Of a stretch of DNA of 64,000 bases, positions 9,076 through 17,082 are shown in pieces (within the stretch, counting starts at the first letter, position 1; each line of letters begins with the position of its first letter). A model generated the notes under the pieces. It did no database searches and was not told where the DNA came from. It was given only the letters and a program-made list of their open reading frames with translations. The translations under genes were made by a program, and so were the position numbers. The DNA is from Bog-532 sp963830385 (GTDB lineage: Bacteria > Actinomycetota > Actinomycetes > Streptosporangiales > Streptosporangiaceae): NCBI GenBank assembly GCA_963830385.1, contig CAWHMD010000009.1, positions 496,001 through 560,000 of the forward strand. Reading direction: 5' to 3'.

Positions 9076-9393
9076 ATGGAAACGACGAACACCACCCAGG
9101 ACACCTCCGCCGACCGCACCGACGACACCACGGCCCCGCAGGGACCGTCCTTCGCTCGCACCCCCGCGCTGGTCCGGCCCGTTCGCGGCCGGATGCTGGC
9201 CGGCGTCGCGGCGGGCGCTGCCGACTACCTCGGCGTCGACCCGGTCATCGTCCGGATCGTTCTCGCCGTGCTGGCGGTGGCGGGTCCCGGCATCCCGCTC
9301 TACCTGGCCGGCTGGCTGCTGATGCCCGACGAGGGCGCCCGGCAGTCCGTCGCCGCCGACGTCATCGACTCGTTCACCTACCGCGACCGCTGA
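9076..9393 (+). CDS. Small PspC-domain membrane protein
   Basis: A 105-residue protein starting at ATG 9076 with GTGGAG just upstream. A 35-residue polar N-terminus is followed by a PspC domain: basic PVRGRMLAGVAAG, then two hydrophobic stretches (IVRIVLAVLAVAG and IPLYLAGWLLMPDE). PspC proteins sit in the inner membrane and belong to stress systems that sense loss of membrane integrity. It is divergent from the kinase, which has the same domain, and is probably one of its regulon genes. A DUF1707 protein follows 29 bases later. Confidence 0.9.
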   Translation: METTNTTQDTSADRTDDTTAPQGPSFARTPALVRPVRGRMLAGVAAGAADYLGVDPVIVRIVLAVLAVAGPGIPLYLAGWLLMPDEGARQSVAADVIDSFTYRDR

Positions 9394-9422
9394 GTCGCGA
9401 CCTCAACTGGGAGATGGACACC

Positions 9423-9884
9423 ATGTCTGACTTTCGCACCCCCGCCTGGCTGCTCGGCCAGGGCCGCGCCCAGGCCGACCTCCGCGTGTCGGACGCCGAC
9501 CGGCAGTCCGTCGCCGACGAGCTCAGCAGGCACTTCGCCGACGGCCGCCTGGACCAGGCCGAGTTCGACGAGCGCCTCAGCCAGGCCATGAACGCCAAGA
9601 CCTACCGCGACCTCGACGGCCTGCTCACCGACCTGCCGCCCACCCAGGCCGACGGCGGCGCGGGCCTGCCCCCGGCCGGCGGCGGCCGGGTCACCAGCCG
9701 GGACCCCGGATCGGTCCCGCAGCGCCGGATCGTGCGGCCGCTGGTCTTCGTCGCACTGGCCATTATCGGCCTGAGCATCGCCAGTCACGCGGTGGCCTGG
9801 GTCTTTGGCGGCTGGATCTGGATCGCCGTGATCGCCCTGGTCATCCTGGCCTTCGCGCGCCGTGGCCACCGCCGCACCTACTGA
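9423..9884 (+). CDS. DUF1707 SHOCT-like membrane protein
   Basis: A 153-residue protein. Residues about 15-70 match DUF1707, the short N-terminal domain with the pattern LRVSDADRQSVADEL...GRLDQAEFDERL. A Gly/Pro linker follows, then one or two helices (VFVALAIIGLSIASHAVAW and WIWIAVIALVILAF), and a basic tail (RRGHRRTY). The start is ATG 9423. An in-frame ATG at 9414 adds three residues but leaves no room for the GGGAG ribosome site. Function is unknown. It probably shares an operon with pspC. Confidence 0.88.
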   Translation: MSDFRTPAWLLGQGRAQADLRVSDADRQSVADELSRHFADGRLDQAEFDERLSQAMNAKTYRDLDGLLTDLPPTQADGGAGLPPAGGGRVTSRDPGSVPQRRIVRPLVFVALAIIGLSIASHAVAWVFGGWIWIAVIALVILAFARRGHRRTY

Positions 9885-9900
9885 TCCACCCGCAAACAGT

Positions 9901-9975
9901 ACGGCCGGCCAGGGGACCGGCCTCAGCGGGGAAGCAGAACGGCCGGCCAGGGAAGCCGGCCCAACGGGGAAGCAG
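9901..9975 (+). repeat. Two imperfect 37-nt direct repeats, each a small hairpin
   Basis: Unit 1 (9901-9937) and unit 2 (9939-9975) share ACGGCCGGCCAGGG at one end and CGGGGAAGCAG at the other. Each contains GGCCGG and CCGGCC arms (9903-9908/9917-9922 and 9941-9946/9956-9961) around an A/G-rich loop. They lie in the 414-base gene-free stretch 9885-10298, directly after the DUF1707 stop. Confidence 0.75.
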
Positions 9976-10004
9976 CCCGCCGCGACGGGGAAGCCGCGGC
10001 GGGC
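9975..10004 (+). terminator. Perfect 10-bp stem-loop
   Basis: GCCCGCCGCG (9975-9984) pairs with CGCGGCGGGC (9995-10004) around a 10-nt loop that again contains GGGGAAGC, as in the two repeats before it. It is very stable, lacks a U-tract, and is a likely terminator of the pspC/DUF1707 transcript. Confidence 0.6.
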
Positions 10005-10039
10005 AGACCGGGCGCCCAGCCCACCACAGCAGCCTCATA

Positions 10040-10072
10040 GATCGCCCTGAGCACAGGGGCCTCAGGGCGATC
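10040..10072 (+). terminator. Perfect 12-bp stem-loop
   Basis: GATCGCCCTGAG (10040-10051) and CTCAGGGCGATC (10061-10072) form a perfect 12-bp stem with a 9-nt loop. It is the fourth hairpin in 170 bases and the last before the promoter region of the MFS exporter gene. It may be a bidirectional terminator or insulator. An operator role is possible but less likely given its distance from the gene. Confidence 0.6.
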
Positions 10073-10138
10073 ACGATGCCATCAACGCAGAGTGACGAAA
10101 ACTCACGGAAAAAATCACGCGACGCGAGGAATGAATTC

Positions 10139-10161
10139 CGATACGGTCCTGTTCCGTATCG
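10139..10161 (+). promoter_or_regulatory. Candidate TetR operator upstream of the MFS exporter gene
   Basis: CGATACGG (10139-10146) and CCGTATCG (10154-10161) are a perfect 8-bp inverted repeat with a 7-nt spacer. Size and symmetry fit a TetR-family dimer site. The exporter gene that follows is paired with a TetR gene, so local control by that repressor is the simplest reading. The A-rich run GGAAAAAATC (10117-10126) lies just upstream. No convincing -35/-10 pair was identified. Confidence 0.6.
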
Positions 10162-10298
10162 ATAGCGCGTGCGGAGGAGTGCGAGCCGCCGGAAAGGCAC
10201 AACCGTCCCGGTAGCCGCAACCACCGCGCCGCGCACGATCTTCCCGCTCACGTGGGACCCGTTTCGGCGGGACCGTTTCGTCACCTGCGAAAGGCACC

Positions 10299-12011
10299 AT
10301 GGATACGCAGACGATCTACCGGAGGCGCTGGGGAATCCTCAGCGTCCTCATCCTCAGCCTCCTCGCCATCGTGCTCGACAACACGATCCTGAACGTCGCC
10401 CTGAAGACGATCGCCGAGCCGCACGCCGGACTCGGCGCGACCCAGAGCCAGCTCGAGTGGGCGATCAACTCCTACACGCTGGTCTTCGCGGGCCTGCTGT
10501 TCACCTTCGGGGTGATCGGCGACCGCATCGGGCGTAAGCGCATGCTGATGATCGGCCTGCTGCTGTTCGGCGTCGGGTCGCTGCTGTCGGCCTTCTCCCG
10601 CTCACCAGACCAGCTGATCTTCGCCCGCGCGGCGATGGGCCTGGGTGGCGCCGCGGTCATGCCGCAGACGCTGTCGATCATCTCCAACGTCTTCGAGCCG
10701 CAGGAGCGGCCGAAGGCCATCGGCATCTGGGCGTCCGCCGTCGGTATCGGCGTGGCTATCGGCCCGGTGCTCGGCGGTGTGCTGCTGGCTCACTTCTGGT
10801 GGGGTTCGGTCTTCCTGGTCAACGTCCCGGTCACCATCATCGGTGCGATCCTGGTGGCCACGCTGGTGCCCGAGTCCCGCAACCCGGAGCGCGTCGGTAT
10901 CGACTACCTCGGCGTGCTGCTGTCCATCGCGGGCCTGGTGCTCGTGGTGTACGGGATCGTGCAGGGCGGCGACACCGGCTCCTGGGGCACCGTCTCGGTC
11001 CTCGGCCCGCTGTTCGGCGGCCTGGCCGTGCTCGGCCTGTTCGCCTGGCACGAGGCCCACAGCCGTCATCCGGCCCTGGACGTCCGGCTGTTCCGTGACC
11101 GTCGCCTGTCCGCGTCGGTCGGCGCGCTCGCCCTGGTCTTCTTCGGCATGGGCGGGGTGTACTTCTTCACCAGCTTCTACACCCAGGACGTGCTGGGTTA
11201 CAGCCCGGTCGACGCTGGCCTGCTGACCGTGCCGTTCGCCGTCGGCCAGCTGCTGGCCTCGCCACGCAGCGCGCCGCTGGTGCGCCGGTTCGGCGCCAAG
11301 GCCGTCGGCACGAGCGGCATGCTGATCATGTCCATCGCGCTGGCCGGTTACGTGCTGCTGGGCACGGCGTCGCCGGTCTGGCTGCTGGGCCTGCTGTTCT
11401 TCATCCAGGGTTCGGGTATCGGGGTGGCTATGCCCGCCGCGACCTCCGCGGTCATGGACGTCCTGCCGCGGGAGCGGGCCGGGGCCGGCTCCGCCTTGAC
11501 CAACACCGCCCGCCAGGTCGGCGTCGCGCTCGGTACCGCCGTGCTCGGCTCGATTCTGGCCCAGGCCTACCACAGCGCGCTCAGCCCGACGCTGGATCAC
11601 CTTCCGGCCACCGCGCGGGGCGCGGCCGGCGGGTCGATCGAGGCCACGCAGGCCGTCGCCGCGCGGCTCGGCTCAGCCGGTCACTTCCTGCTCGGCCCGG
11701 CCAACGACGCCTTCGTCAGCGCGATGCACGTGACCACGCTGGTGGCCGCCGCGATCTCGCTGGCCGGCGCGCTGGTGGTGCTGCGCTGGATGCCGGGCCT
11801 GGCCCGGACCACGGCCGACGCCACGGTCGAGGCCGGCACGGTCGAGGCTGGCAGCATCGAGCCCGCCCCGGTGTTCGAGCCCGCCCTCGAGGTCGCGGCC
11901 CAGCCGCAGGCCATCGAGCGGCAGTCTCTCGGGGCATCCGGAATCGATCCGATCGAAGCGCTCGACGTCTGGCAGGAGAACCTCTCTGCCAGGTCGGCGA
12001 GCGGAGAGTGA
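10299..12011 (+). CDS. MFS transporter, DHA2 family (14 TM) multidrug exporter
   Basis: A 570-residue EmrB/QacA-type drug:H+ antiporter. Helix 1 has LDNTILNVALK with the conserved Asp, motif A reads GDRIGRKRML, and motif C reads GPVLGGVLL. Fourteen hydrophobic segments end near residue 500. The last 70 residues are a hydrophilic Glu/Pro-rich cytoplasmic tail (EAGTVEAGSIEPAP). It starts at ATG 10299 and lies ten bases before a TetR gene on the same strand, which likely represses both through the palindrome at 10139-10161. The substrate is unknown. It is only a family-level relative of the transporter at 4311. Confidence 0.93.
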   Translation: MDTQTIYRRRWGILSVLILSLLAIVLDNTILNVALKTIAEPHAGLGATQSQLEWAINSYTLVFAGLLFTFGVIGDRIGRKRMLMIGLLLFGVGSLLSAFSRSPDQLIFARAAMGLGGAAVMPQTLSIISNVFEPQERPKAIGIWASAVGIGVAIGPVLGGVLLAHFWWGSVFLVNVPVTIIGAILVATLVPESRNPERVGIDYLGVLLSIAGLVLVVYGIVQGGDTGSWGTVSVLGPLFGGLAVLGLFAWHEAHSRHPALDVRLFRDRRLSASVGALALVFFGMGGVYFFTSFYTQDVLGYSPVDAGLLTVPFAVGQLLASPRSAPLVRRFGAKAVGTSGMLIMSIALAGYVLLGTASPVWLLGLLFFIQGSGIGVAMPAATSAVMDVLPRERAGAGSALTNTARQVGVALGTAVLGSILAQAYHSALSPTLDHLPATARGAAGGSIEATQAVAARLGSAGHFLLGPANDAFVSAMHVTTLVAAAISLAGALVVLRWMPGLARTTADATVEAGTVEAGSIEPAPVFEPALEVAAQPQAIERQSLGASGIDPIEALDVWQENLSARSASGE

Positions 12012-12021
12012 TAATGCGGTT

Positions 12022-12693
12022 ATGTCTTCCGCCGTCATCAACCTCAATGCTGAGGACCAGGAGGCGGGCCCGGACCACGGGCCCGCCTCCGCGGCCACCC
12101 GCCCCGCGCCGGTCGTCGGGCGCAAGCCGGGCCGCCCGCGCAGCGAGCAGGCCGAGCAGGCCATCATCAAGGCCGCGCTGGAACTGTTCGCCGAAAAGGG
12201 CCCCGACGGCCTCTGCGTGGAGGCGGTCGCGGCCCGGGCGGGCGTGGGTAAGGCGACCGTCTACCGCCGCTGGAAGAACAAGGAAGACCTGCTGCTGGCG
12301 GCGCTCGGGTCGCTCAAGAGCCCGCTGCCCGATCCGGACAGCGGCTCGGCCCGGGACGACCTGGTCGCCCTGGTCACGGTGATGGCCCAGGACGCCGTCG
12401 ACCCGGCCCGGCAGCGCCAGTACACGCTGCTGCTGGGCGAGGGCGCCAAGTACCCGAAGCTGATGGCCCGGTACGCGGAGACCGTGATCGAGCCGCGGCG
12501 TGACGTCATCCGGTCGGTGCTGCGGCGCGGTATCGAGAGCGGGCAGCTCCGGGCCGACCTCGACGTCGAGATCATCCTGCTCACGCTGACCGGCGCGGCC
12601 ATGTCCCGCGGCCGGTGCGAGATCGTCCCCCACGACGGGGAGTTCGCCGAGCGCGTGGTGGACAGCCTGCTGCTCGGCCTGGCTCCCCGCTGA
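12022..12693 (+). CDS. TetR/AcrR-family transcriptional regulator
   Basis: A 223-residue protein. After a 35-residue Pro/Ala-rich lead comes GRKPGRPRSEQ and a TetR DNA-binding domain (about 45-92) with ALELFAEKGPDGLCVEAVAARAGVGKATVYRRWKNKEDLL, shown here as separate family landmarks: helix 3 is KATVYRRW. The C-terminal part fits the TetR_C_11-like ligand-binding/dimerisation domain. It is encoded directly after the MFS exporter and probably controls it. The ligand is unknown. Confidence 0.93.
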   Translation: MSSAVINLNAEDQEAGPDHGPASAATRPAPVVGRKPGRPRSEQAEQAIIKAALELFAEKGPDGLCVEAVAARAGVGKATVYRRWKNKEDLLLAALGSLKSPLPDPDSGSARDDLVALVTVMAQDAVDPARQRQYTLLLGEGAKYPKLMARYAETVIEPRRDVIRSVLRRGIESGQLRADLDVEIILLTLTGAAMSRGRCEIVPHDGEFAERVVDSLLLGLAPR

Positions 12694-12694
12694 C

Positions 12695-13759
12695 GTGGCC
12701 AGCTCGCCGGCCGGTTCCGGCTTTGACCCCGGCCGCCTGCTCCGCGCCCGCGCCGCCGATTACGCCGCGGTGGCGCTGGCCAATATCGACCGGGAGTTCC
12801 CGGCGCTCATCTATCACACGATGGAACGCCCGGGAGATTTCCCGTCCCGTCCGCGCGAGCGGACCCCCGTCTTCTTCGGCAGCTTCGACTGGCATTCCTG
12901 CGTGGAGATGCACTGGCTGCTGGTCCGGCTGCTGCGGGTACTGCCCACCGCGGTGCCGGTACCGCAGATCAGGAAAACCCTGAAAACGCAGTTGGCGCCC
13001 GGGGCCTTGGCCGCCGAGGCGCAGTTCATCGCCGATCCCGCGAACGGGGCTCCCGAACGGCCCTACGGCTGGGGCTGGGCTCTGGCCCTGACCGAGGAGG
13101 CCGCCCGGCTGGCCGACGGCGGCGACCCCGACGGGCCCGGCTGGGCCGCCGCCCTGGAACCGCTCGGCACGGCGCTGACCGGCAGTTTCCTGGAATGGCT
13201 GCCGAAGGCGACGTATCCCGTCCGGCACGGCGTGCACGGCAACAGCGCCAACGGCCTGACCCGGGCGCTGCCGTACGCGCGGCGCCTGGCCGCGGCTGGT
13301 GACCCGCGGCTGGCCGACGCGATCACCGCGGCCGCGACCCGCTGGTTCGCGGCCGACACCGGCTATCCGGCCGCCTGGGAGCCGTCCGGGCAGGACTTCC
13401 TGTCACCGGCGCTGGCCGAGGCCGAGCTGATGTCGGAGCTGCTGCCGGCTGCGGAGTTCCCGGCCTGGCTGGCGGCGTTCCTGCCCGGCCTGGCGGCGGG
13501 GGAGCCGGCCGCGCTGTTCACCCCGGCCGTGGTGTCCGATTCCTCCGACGGCTACCTGGCTCACCTGCACGGCCTCAACCTGAGCCGGGCCTGGATGTTC
13601 CGGCGGCTGGCCGAGGTCCTGCCCGCTGACGATCCCCGGGTGGCGGTGGCCTGGCGGGCGGCCGCCACCCACGCCGCGGCGGCCCTGCCGCACGTGGCCG
13701 GCGATCACTACATGGTCGAGCACTGGCTGGCCGCCTACGCCGTCCAGCTGCTCAGCTAG
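12695..13759 (+). CDS. DUF2891 family protein
   Basis: A 354-residue protein starting at GTG 12695, one base after the TetR stop, so translation is probably coupled. It matches the DUF2891 family: the segment FFGSFDWHSCVEMHWLL is the conserved N-terminal signature, followed by RPYGWGWAL and the C-terminal DHYMVEHWLAAYA. The alpha-helical barrel-like composition resembles glycoside-processing (alpha/alpha)6 folds, but no activity is established. No signal peptide is present. Its place after a TetR gene may reflect operon read-through rather than shared function. Confidence 0.85.
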   Translation: MASSPAGSGFDPGRLLRARAADYAAVALANIDREFPALIYHTMERPGDFPSRPRERTPVFFGSFDWHSCVEMHWLLVRLLRVLPTAVPVPQIRKTLKTQLAPGALAAEAQFIADPANGAPERPYGWGWALALTEEAARLADGGDPDGPGWAAALEPLGTALTGSFLEWLPKATYPVRHGVHGNSANGLTRALPYARRLAAAGDPRLADAITAAATRWFAADTGYPAAWEPSGQDFLSPALAEAELMSELLPAAEFPAWLAAFLPGLAAGEPAALFTPAVVSDSSDGYLAHLHGLNLSRAWMFRRLAEVLPADDPRVAVAWRAAATHAAAALPHVAGDHYMVEHWLAAYAVQLLS

Positions 13760-13906
13760 CTGTCGCTGGCGCACTCGGCCGGCCTCCGCCCACCCCACGA
13801 ACGGCCCGTCGCGCTCACCCATCAGGTCGAAAACGCTCAGGTAGCCGCGGCCGGTGCGTAGCACACGTCCCATGGGCCCCCAGCGCGTATCTGACAGAAC
13901 TGTTGC

Positions 13907-13938
13907 GCCAATAAGTTTCTTATGCCAACCTATTGGCA
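13907..13938 (+). promoter_or_regulatory. AT-rich palindromic control region before the membrane protein/winged-helix pair
   Basis: This contains nested inverted repeats: ATAAG-TTT-CTTAT (13911-13923), TGCCAA-CCTA-TTGGCA (13923-13938), and GCCAATA/TATTGGC (13907-13913/13931-13937). It stands out as AT-rich against the surroundings. It lies 49 bases upstream of the start at 13987 and is a plausible operator for the winged-helix regulator encoded in the same operon. Confidence 0.55.
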
Positions 13939-13986
13939 GCATCATCAAGCGGCGGGCCGAACGAGCACCGATCACGGGAGGCTGCG

Positions 13987-14769
13987 GTGGGCAACGAGGG
14001 CAACGACGCAGCGGGCCCGGAAAAAGAGCAGGCTGAGCTGCTCGGCCAGATGCGGCTCCTGCGGCGCCGGGCCCGGGCCGCGCGGCACGCCTACTGGTTT
14101 CCGCTCGTCTTGTTCGGCGTGCTCACATGTGCCTCCGTGCCGTTCTATCTCCAGCTGTACAAGCCAGCCGGGTCTGGTGCGCGGGGGGCTGGGCCCGGAC
14201 CTCAGCTGTCCGTGCTGGGCACCCCGTTCGCCGGCTCCGCCGTCCAGCGCTACCTGGGCTACTACTGGCTGGCCGCGCTGCTCGGCGGCTTGCTCCTGAC
14301 GCTGCTGTGGTACCGCCGGAACGCTCGCCGGGTCGGCCTGCAGACCCCGGCCCGGGGCTACGTCATCACCGTCGCCGTGCTCACGGCACTGGCCCTGACC
14401 GTCCCGTTGCTGTCGCGCGTCCGCAGCCCGCACTGGCTGGCCTGGCTGCAGCATCTGCAGGTGCTATGGCCCGGCGACCTGGTCGTCCGCGGCACATTCC
14501 CGTTCATCATCATCGCCGCGGGCCTGTGGGCCCTGGCCTGGGCCGAACGCAGCCGGGCCCTGGCCGCCATCGCCGCGGTCTACTCCGGTGCCGCCCTGCT
14601 GGCCAGCTTGTACAACGTCGAGAACCTGCTGTTCCGGCTGGGCTGGAACCCCGGGCCCGGCGACTGGGACCTGACGTCCCTGCCCAACGTGCTGCTGCCC
14701 GCGCTCGTGCTTCTGGCCGCGGGGGCAGGCGCGTTCGCGGTGCAGCAGCGGAAACGAGCGGCAGCGTGA
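13987..14769 (+). CDS. Polytopic membrane protein of unknown function
   Basis: A 260-residue protein with start GTG 13987 behind GGGAGG. The first 30 residues are charged (EKEQAELLGQMRLLRRRARAARHAYW). Five or six hydrophobic segments follow (YWFPLVLFGVLTCASVPFYL, YLGYYWLAALLGGLLLTLLWY, VITVAVLTALALTVPLL, FPFIIIAAGLWALAWA, AAIAAVYSGAALLASLY, LLPALVLLAAGAGAFAV). It overlaps the downstream winged-helix regulator by four bases (GTGA), so the two are coupled. I do not recognise a transport or enzyme signature. This arrangement recurs at 51974-52995. Confidence 0.8.
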   Translation: MGNEGNDAAGPEKEQAELLGQMRLLRRRARAARHAYWFPLVLFGVLTCASVPFYLQLYKPAGSGARGAGPGPQLSVLGTPFAGSAVQRYLGYYWLAALLGGLLLTLLWYRRNARRVGLQTPARGYVITVAVLTALALTVPLLSRVRSPHWLAWLQHLQVLWPGDLVVRGTFPFIIIAAGLWALAWAERSRALAAIAAVYSGAALLASLYNVENLLFRLGWNPGPGDWDLTSLPNVLLPALVLLAAGAGAFAVQQRKRAAA

Positions 14770-15128
14770 GCGCGGAGACCCCGCCCCATCCGACCAATGG
14801 AATCGATGAGCGGGTCCACCAGCGGCACCGGCTCGGCATCCTCACCATCACCGCGGAAGCGCAGCGGGCTGAGTTCGGCTACCTGCGCGACGCGCTCGGC
14901 CTGACCGCCGGCAACCTGTCCAAGCACCTGACCGTGCTGGAAGAGGCGGGCATGATCCAGGTCGAGAAGGGCTATGCCGGCCGCCGGCCCAGGACCTGGG
15001 TGCGGATCACCCGCCCGGGCCGGGCCGCGCTGGCCACCGAACTCGCCGCCCTGACCGAGCTCCTGCGCCGTCACGGCACCGCCGGTCGCGCTGACCTTGC
15101 GGAAGATCGTGACCCGGACCTGGACTGA
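14766..15128 (+). CDS. Winged-helix DNA-binding transcriptional regulator (MarR/ArsR-like)
   Basis: A 120-residue single-domain regulator starting at GTG 14766 within the stop of the previous gene. The DNA-binding core reads LGILTITAEA, FGYLRDALGLTAGNLSKHL and LEEAGMIQVEKGYAGRRPRTW, the last being the beta-wing with an R-x-P-x-T-W pattern. This is the winged-helix family represented by PF13601. Such genes usually sit next to a membrane-protein gene that they control. It is a paralogue of the regulator at 51974-52297. Confidence 0.88.
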   Translation: MSAETPPHPTNGIDERVHQRHRLGILTITAEAQRAEFGYLRDALGLTAGNLSKHLTVLEEAGMIQVEKGYAGRRPRTWVRITRPGRAALATELAALTELLRRHGTAGRADLAEDRDPDLD

Positions 15129-15154
15129 CGTCGCCCGCGCCACGCCAGCGCGCT

Positions 15155-17077
15155 CTACCGCGCCCCCAGCGTCGTCGGCGGCCCCTCCTCCGGTACCGCG
15201 TCGGCCGGTGCCCGGGTCTGGCCGGGCGGGGGTTCGCGCCAGCTGTTGGTGATGGGCAGCCGCCGGTCGCGGCCGAAGTTCTTGTTGGTGATCTTGGGGC
15301 CGGGCGGGTACTGGCGGCGCTTGTACTCGGCCGTGTCCACCAGCCGGATCACCCGCTGCACGAGGTCCGGGTCGTAGCCCTTGGCGATCAGCTCGCCCGA
15401 GCCCATGTCCTGCTCCACGTAGTCGTCGAGCAGCGCGTCCAGGGTCTCGTAGTCCGGCAGCGAGTCGGTGTCCTGCTGGCCCGGCGCGAGCTCGGCGCTG
15501 GGCGGCTTGCTGATCGAGTTCTCCGGGATCGGGGGGACCTGGCCGGCCGCCTCGGCCTGGGCGTTCCGCCACCGCGCGAGCTCCCACACCAGCGTCTTGA
15601 ACACGTCCTTGATCGGCGCGAACCCGCCCGCCGAGTCCCCGTACAGCGTGGAGTAGCCGGCCGCCAGTTCGCTCTTGTTGCCGGTGGTCAGGACCAGGTG
15701 CCCGTGCGCGTTCGACAGCCCCATCAAGATCACGCCGCGCACCCGGGCCTGCAGGTTCTCCGCCGGCAGCCCGGTCTCGGGGAACCCGGCCGGTTGCAGG
15801 GCGGTCTCGAAACTGTCGACCATCGGCTTGATCGGCACGGTCTCCGCCTGCAAGCCCTGGCGGCGGACCAGCTCTTCGGCGTCGGTGATCGAACCGCCGG
15901 AGGAGTACCGGCTCGGCATCAGCACCGTGTAAACCCGTTCCGGGCCGAGCGCGTCGGCCGCGATCGTCGCGGTCAGCGCGGAGTCGATGCCGCCCGAGAG
16001 GCCCAGAATCACGGTGCGGAAACCGTTCTTGCGCACGTAGTCCCGCACCCCCAGGACCAGCGCGTTGTACACCTCTTCGGAGTCCGGCAGCGACGGCCAC
16101 AGCGGCTCGTGCTCGATCGCCGGCCGCTCGCCGCGCTGAGTGCCGCCTTGGGCCCCGGCCGCGGCGGTCTCCCCGGTCTCCCCGGCGGCCTGCGGGTCCA
16201 GCTCGACCTGCCGGATCGTGATCACGCTGCCGTCGCCCGCGTCCACCCGCTCGCCGTCGTGCCGCAGGCCGCCCGCGGGCGCGGCCGGGAGGTCCAGGTC
16301 GGTGACGATCAGCGTCTCCTCGAACTGCGGCCCCCGGGCGAGCAGGCGGCCGTCGGCGTCGACCAGGATCGAGCCGCCGTCGAAGACCAGCTCGTCCTGG
16401 CCGCCGACCAGGTTCGCGTAGGCCAGGGCCGCGTCCGCGATCCCGGCGCAGCGGGCGCACAGCTCCTCGCGCTGGTCGTCCTTGCCCCGCTCGTAGGGCG
16501 AGGCGTTGGGCACCACCAGCAACGCCGCCTCGGCGGTGCGGGCCACCGCGACCGGGCCGCCCTCCTGCCACAGGTCCTCGCAGATGGCGATGGCCACGTC
16601 GACCGGCCCGCCGTCGGCCTGCATCCGGAACACCGGCAGCGAATCGCCGGGTACGAAGTACCGGTACTCGTCGAACACCCCGTAGTTCGGCAGGTGGTGC
16701 TTGGCCGTGGTGATCACGACCTCGCCGCCGTAGAGCAGGGCGGCGGCGTCCAGCGGCGCCCCGGCCGGCAGCCCGGTCCGCGGGGCCAGGCCCTCGCGCC
16801 GGTCCAGGTAGCCGATGACCACGGCGATCCCGCCGAGCCCGTCGGCGGCCAGCCGTTCGGCGACCTCCCGGACCGCGGTCCGGGAGGCGTTCAGGAACGA
16901 CCCGCGCAGCGCGAGGTCCTCGACCGGGTACCCGGTCAGCATCATCTCCGGGAACACCACCACCTGAGCGCCCTGGCGCCCGGCGCGGCGGGTCCACTCG
17001 ACGATCTTGTCCGCGTTCCCGGTCAGGTCGCCCACGGTCGCGTTGACCTGGGCCATGGCTATCCGCAGCGTTGGCAC
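15155..17077 (-). CDS. nadE: Glutamine-dependent NAD(+) synthetase
   Basis: A 640-residue two-domain enzyme that makes NAD from deamido-NAD, using ammonia released from glutamine. The N-terminal nitrilase-type glutaminase domain (1-270) has the triad candidates Glu44 (VFPEMMLTG), Lys126 (TTAKHHLPNY) and Cys166 (AICEDLW). The C-terminal ATP-pyrophosphatase domain has the P-loop LGLSGGIDSAL (SGGIDS 361-366). Length agrees with the long, glutamine-using form. A Pro-rich tail follows the domain. The start is GTG 17077. It lies five bases downstream of the TetR gene on the same strand, which is probably coincidental for a housekeeping enzyme. Confidence 0.96.
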   Translation of the reverse strand: MPTLRIAMAQVNATVGDLTGNADKIVEWTRRAGRQGAQVVVFPEMMLTGYPVEDLALRGSFLNASRTAVREVAERLAADGLGGIAVVIGYLDRREGLAPRTGLPAGAPLDAAALLYGGEVVITTAKHHLPNYGVFDEYRYFVPGDSLPVFRMQADGGPVDVAIAICEDLWQEGGPVAVARTAEAALLVVPNASPYERGKDDQREELCARCAGIADAALAYANLVGGQDELVFDGGSILVDADGRLLARGPQFEETLIVTDLDLPAAPAGGLRHDGERVDAGDGSVITIRQVELDPQAAGETGETAAAGAQGGTQRGERPAIEHEPLWPSLPDSEEVYNALVLGVRDYVRKNGFRTVILGLSGGIDSALTATIAADALGPERVYTVLMPSRYSSGGSITDAEELVRRQGLQAETVPIKPMVDSFETALQPAGFPETGLPAENLQARVRGVILMGLSNAHGHLVLTTGNKSELAAGYSTLYGDSAGGFAPIKDVFKTLVWELARWRNAQAEAAGQVPPIPENSISKPPSAELAPGQQDTDSLPDYETLDALLDDYVEQDMGSGELIAKGYDPDLVQRVIRLVDTAEYKRRQYPPGPKITNKNFGRDRRLPITNSWREPPPGQTRAPADAVPEEGPPTTLGAR

Positions 17078-17082
17078 GTTTT

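Noticed and set aside
5669..9322. A 1217-codon plus-strand open frame
   Set aside because: It runs through the methyltransferase, the two-component genes on the opposite strand and the pspC gene in the wrong frame. Only the absence of AT-rich stop codons keeps it open.
9901..10072. Riboswitch before the MFS exporter
   Set aside because: No known aptamer core is recognisable, and the hairpins lie upstream of the likely TetR operator and promoter, so they are probably not in the exporter mRNA.
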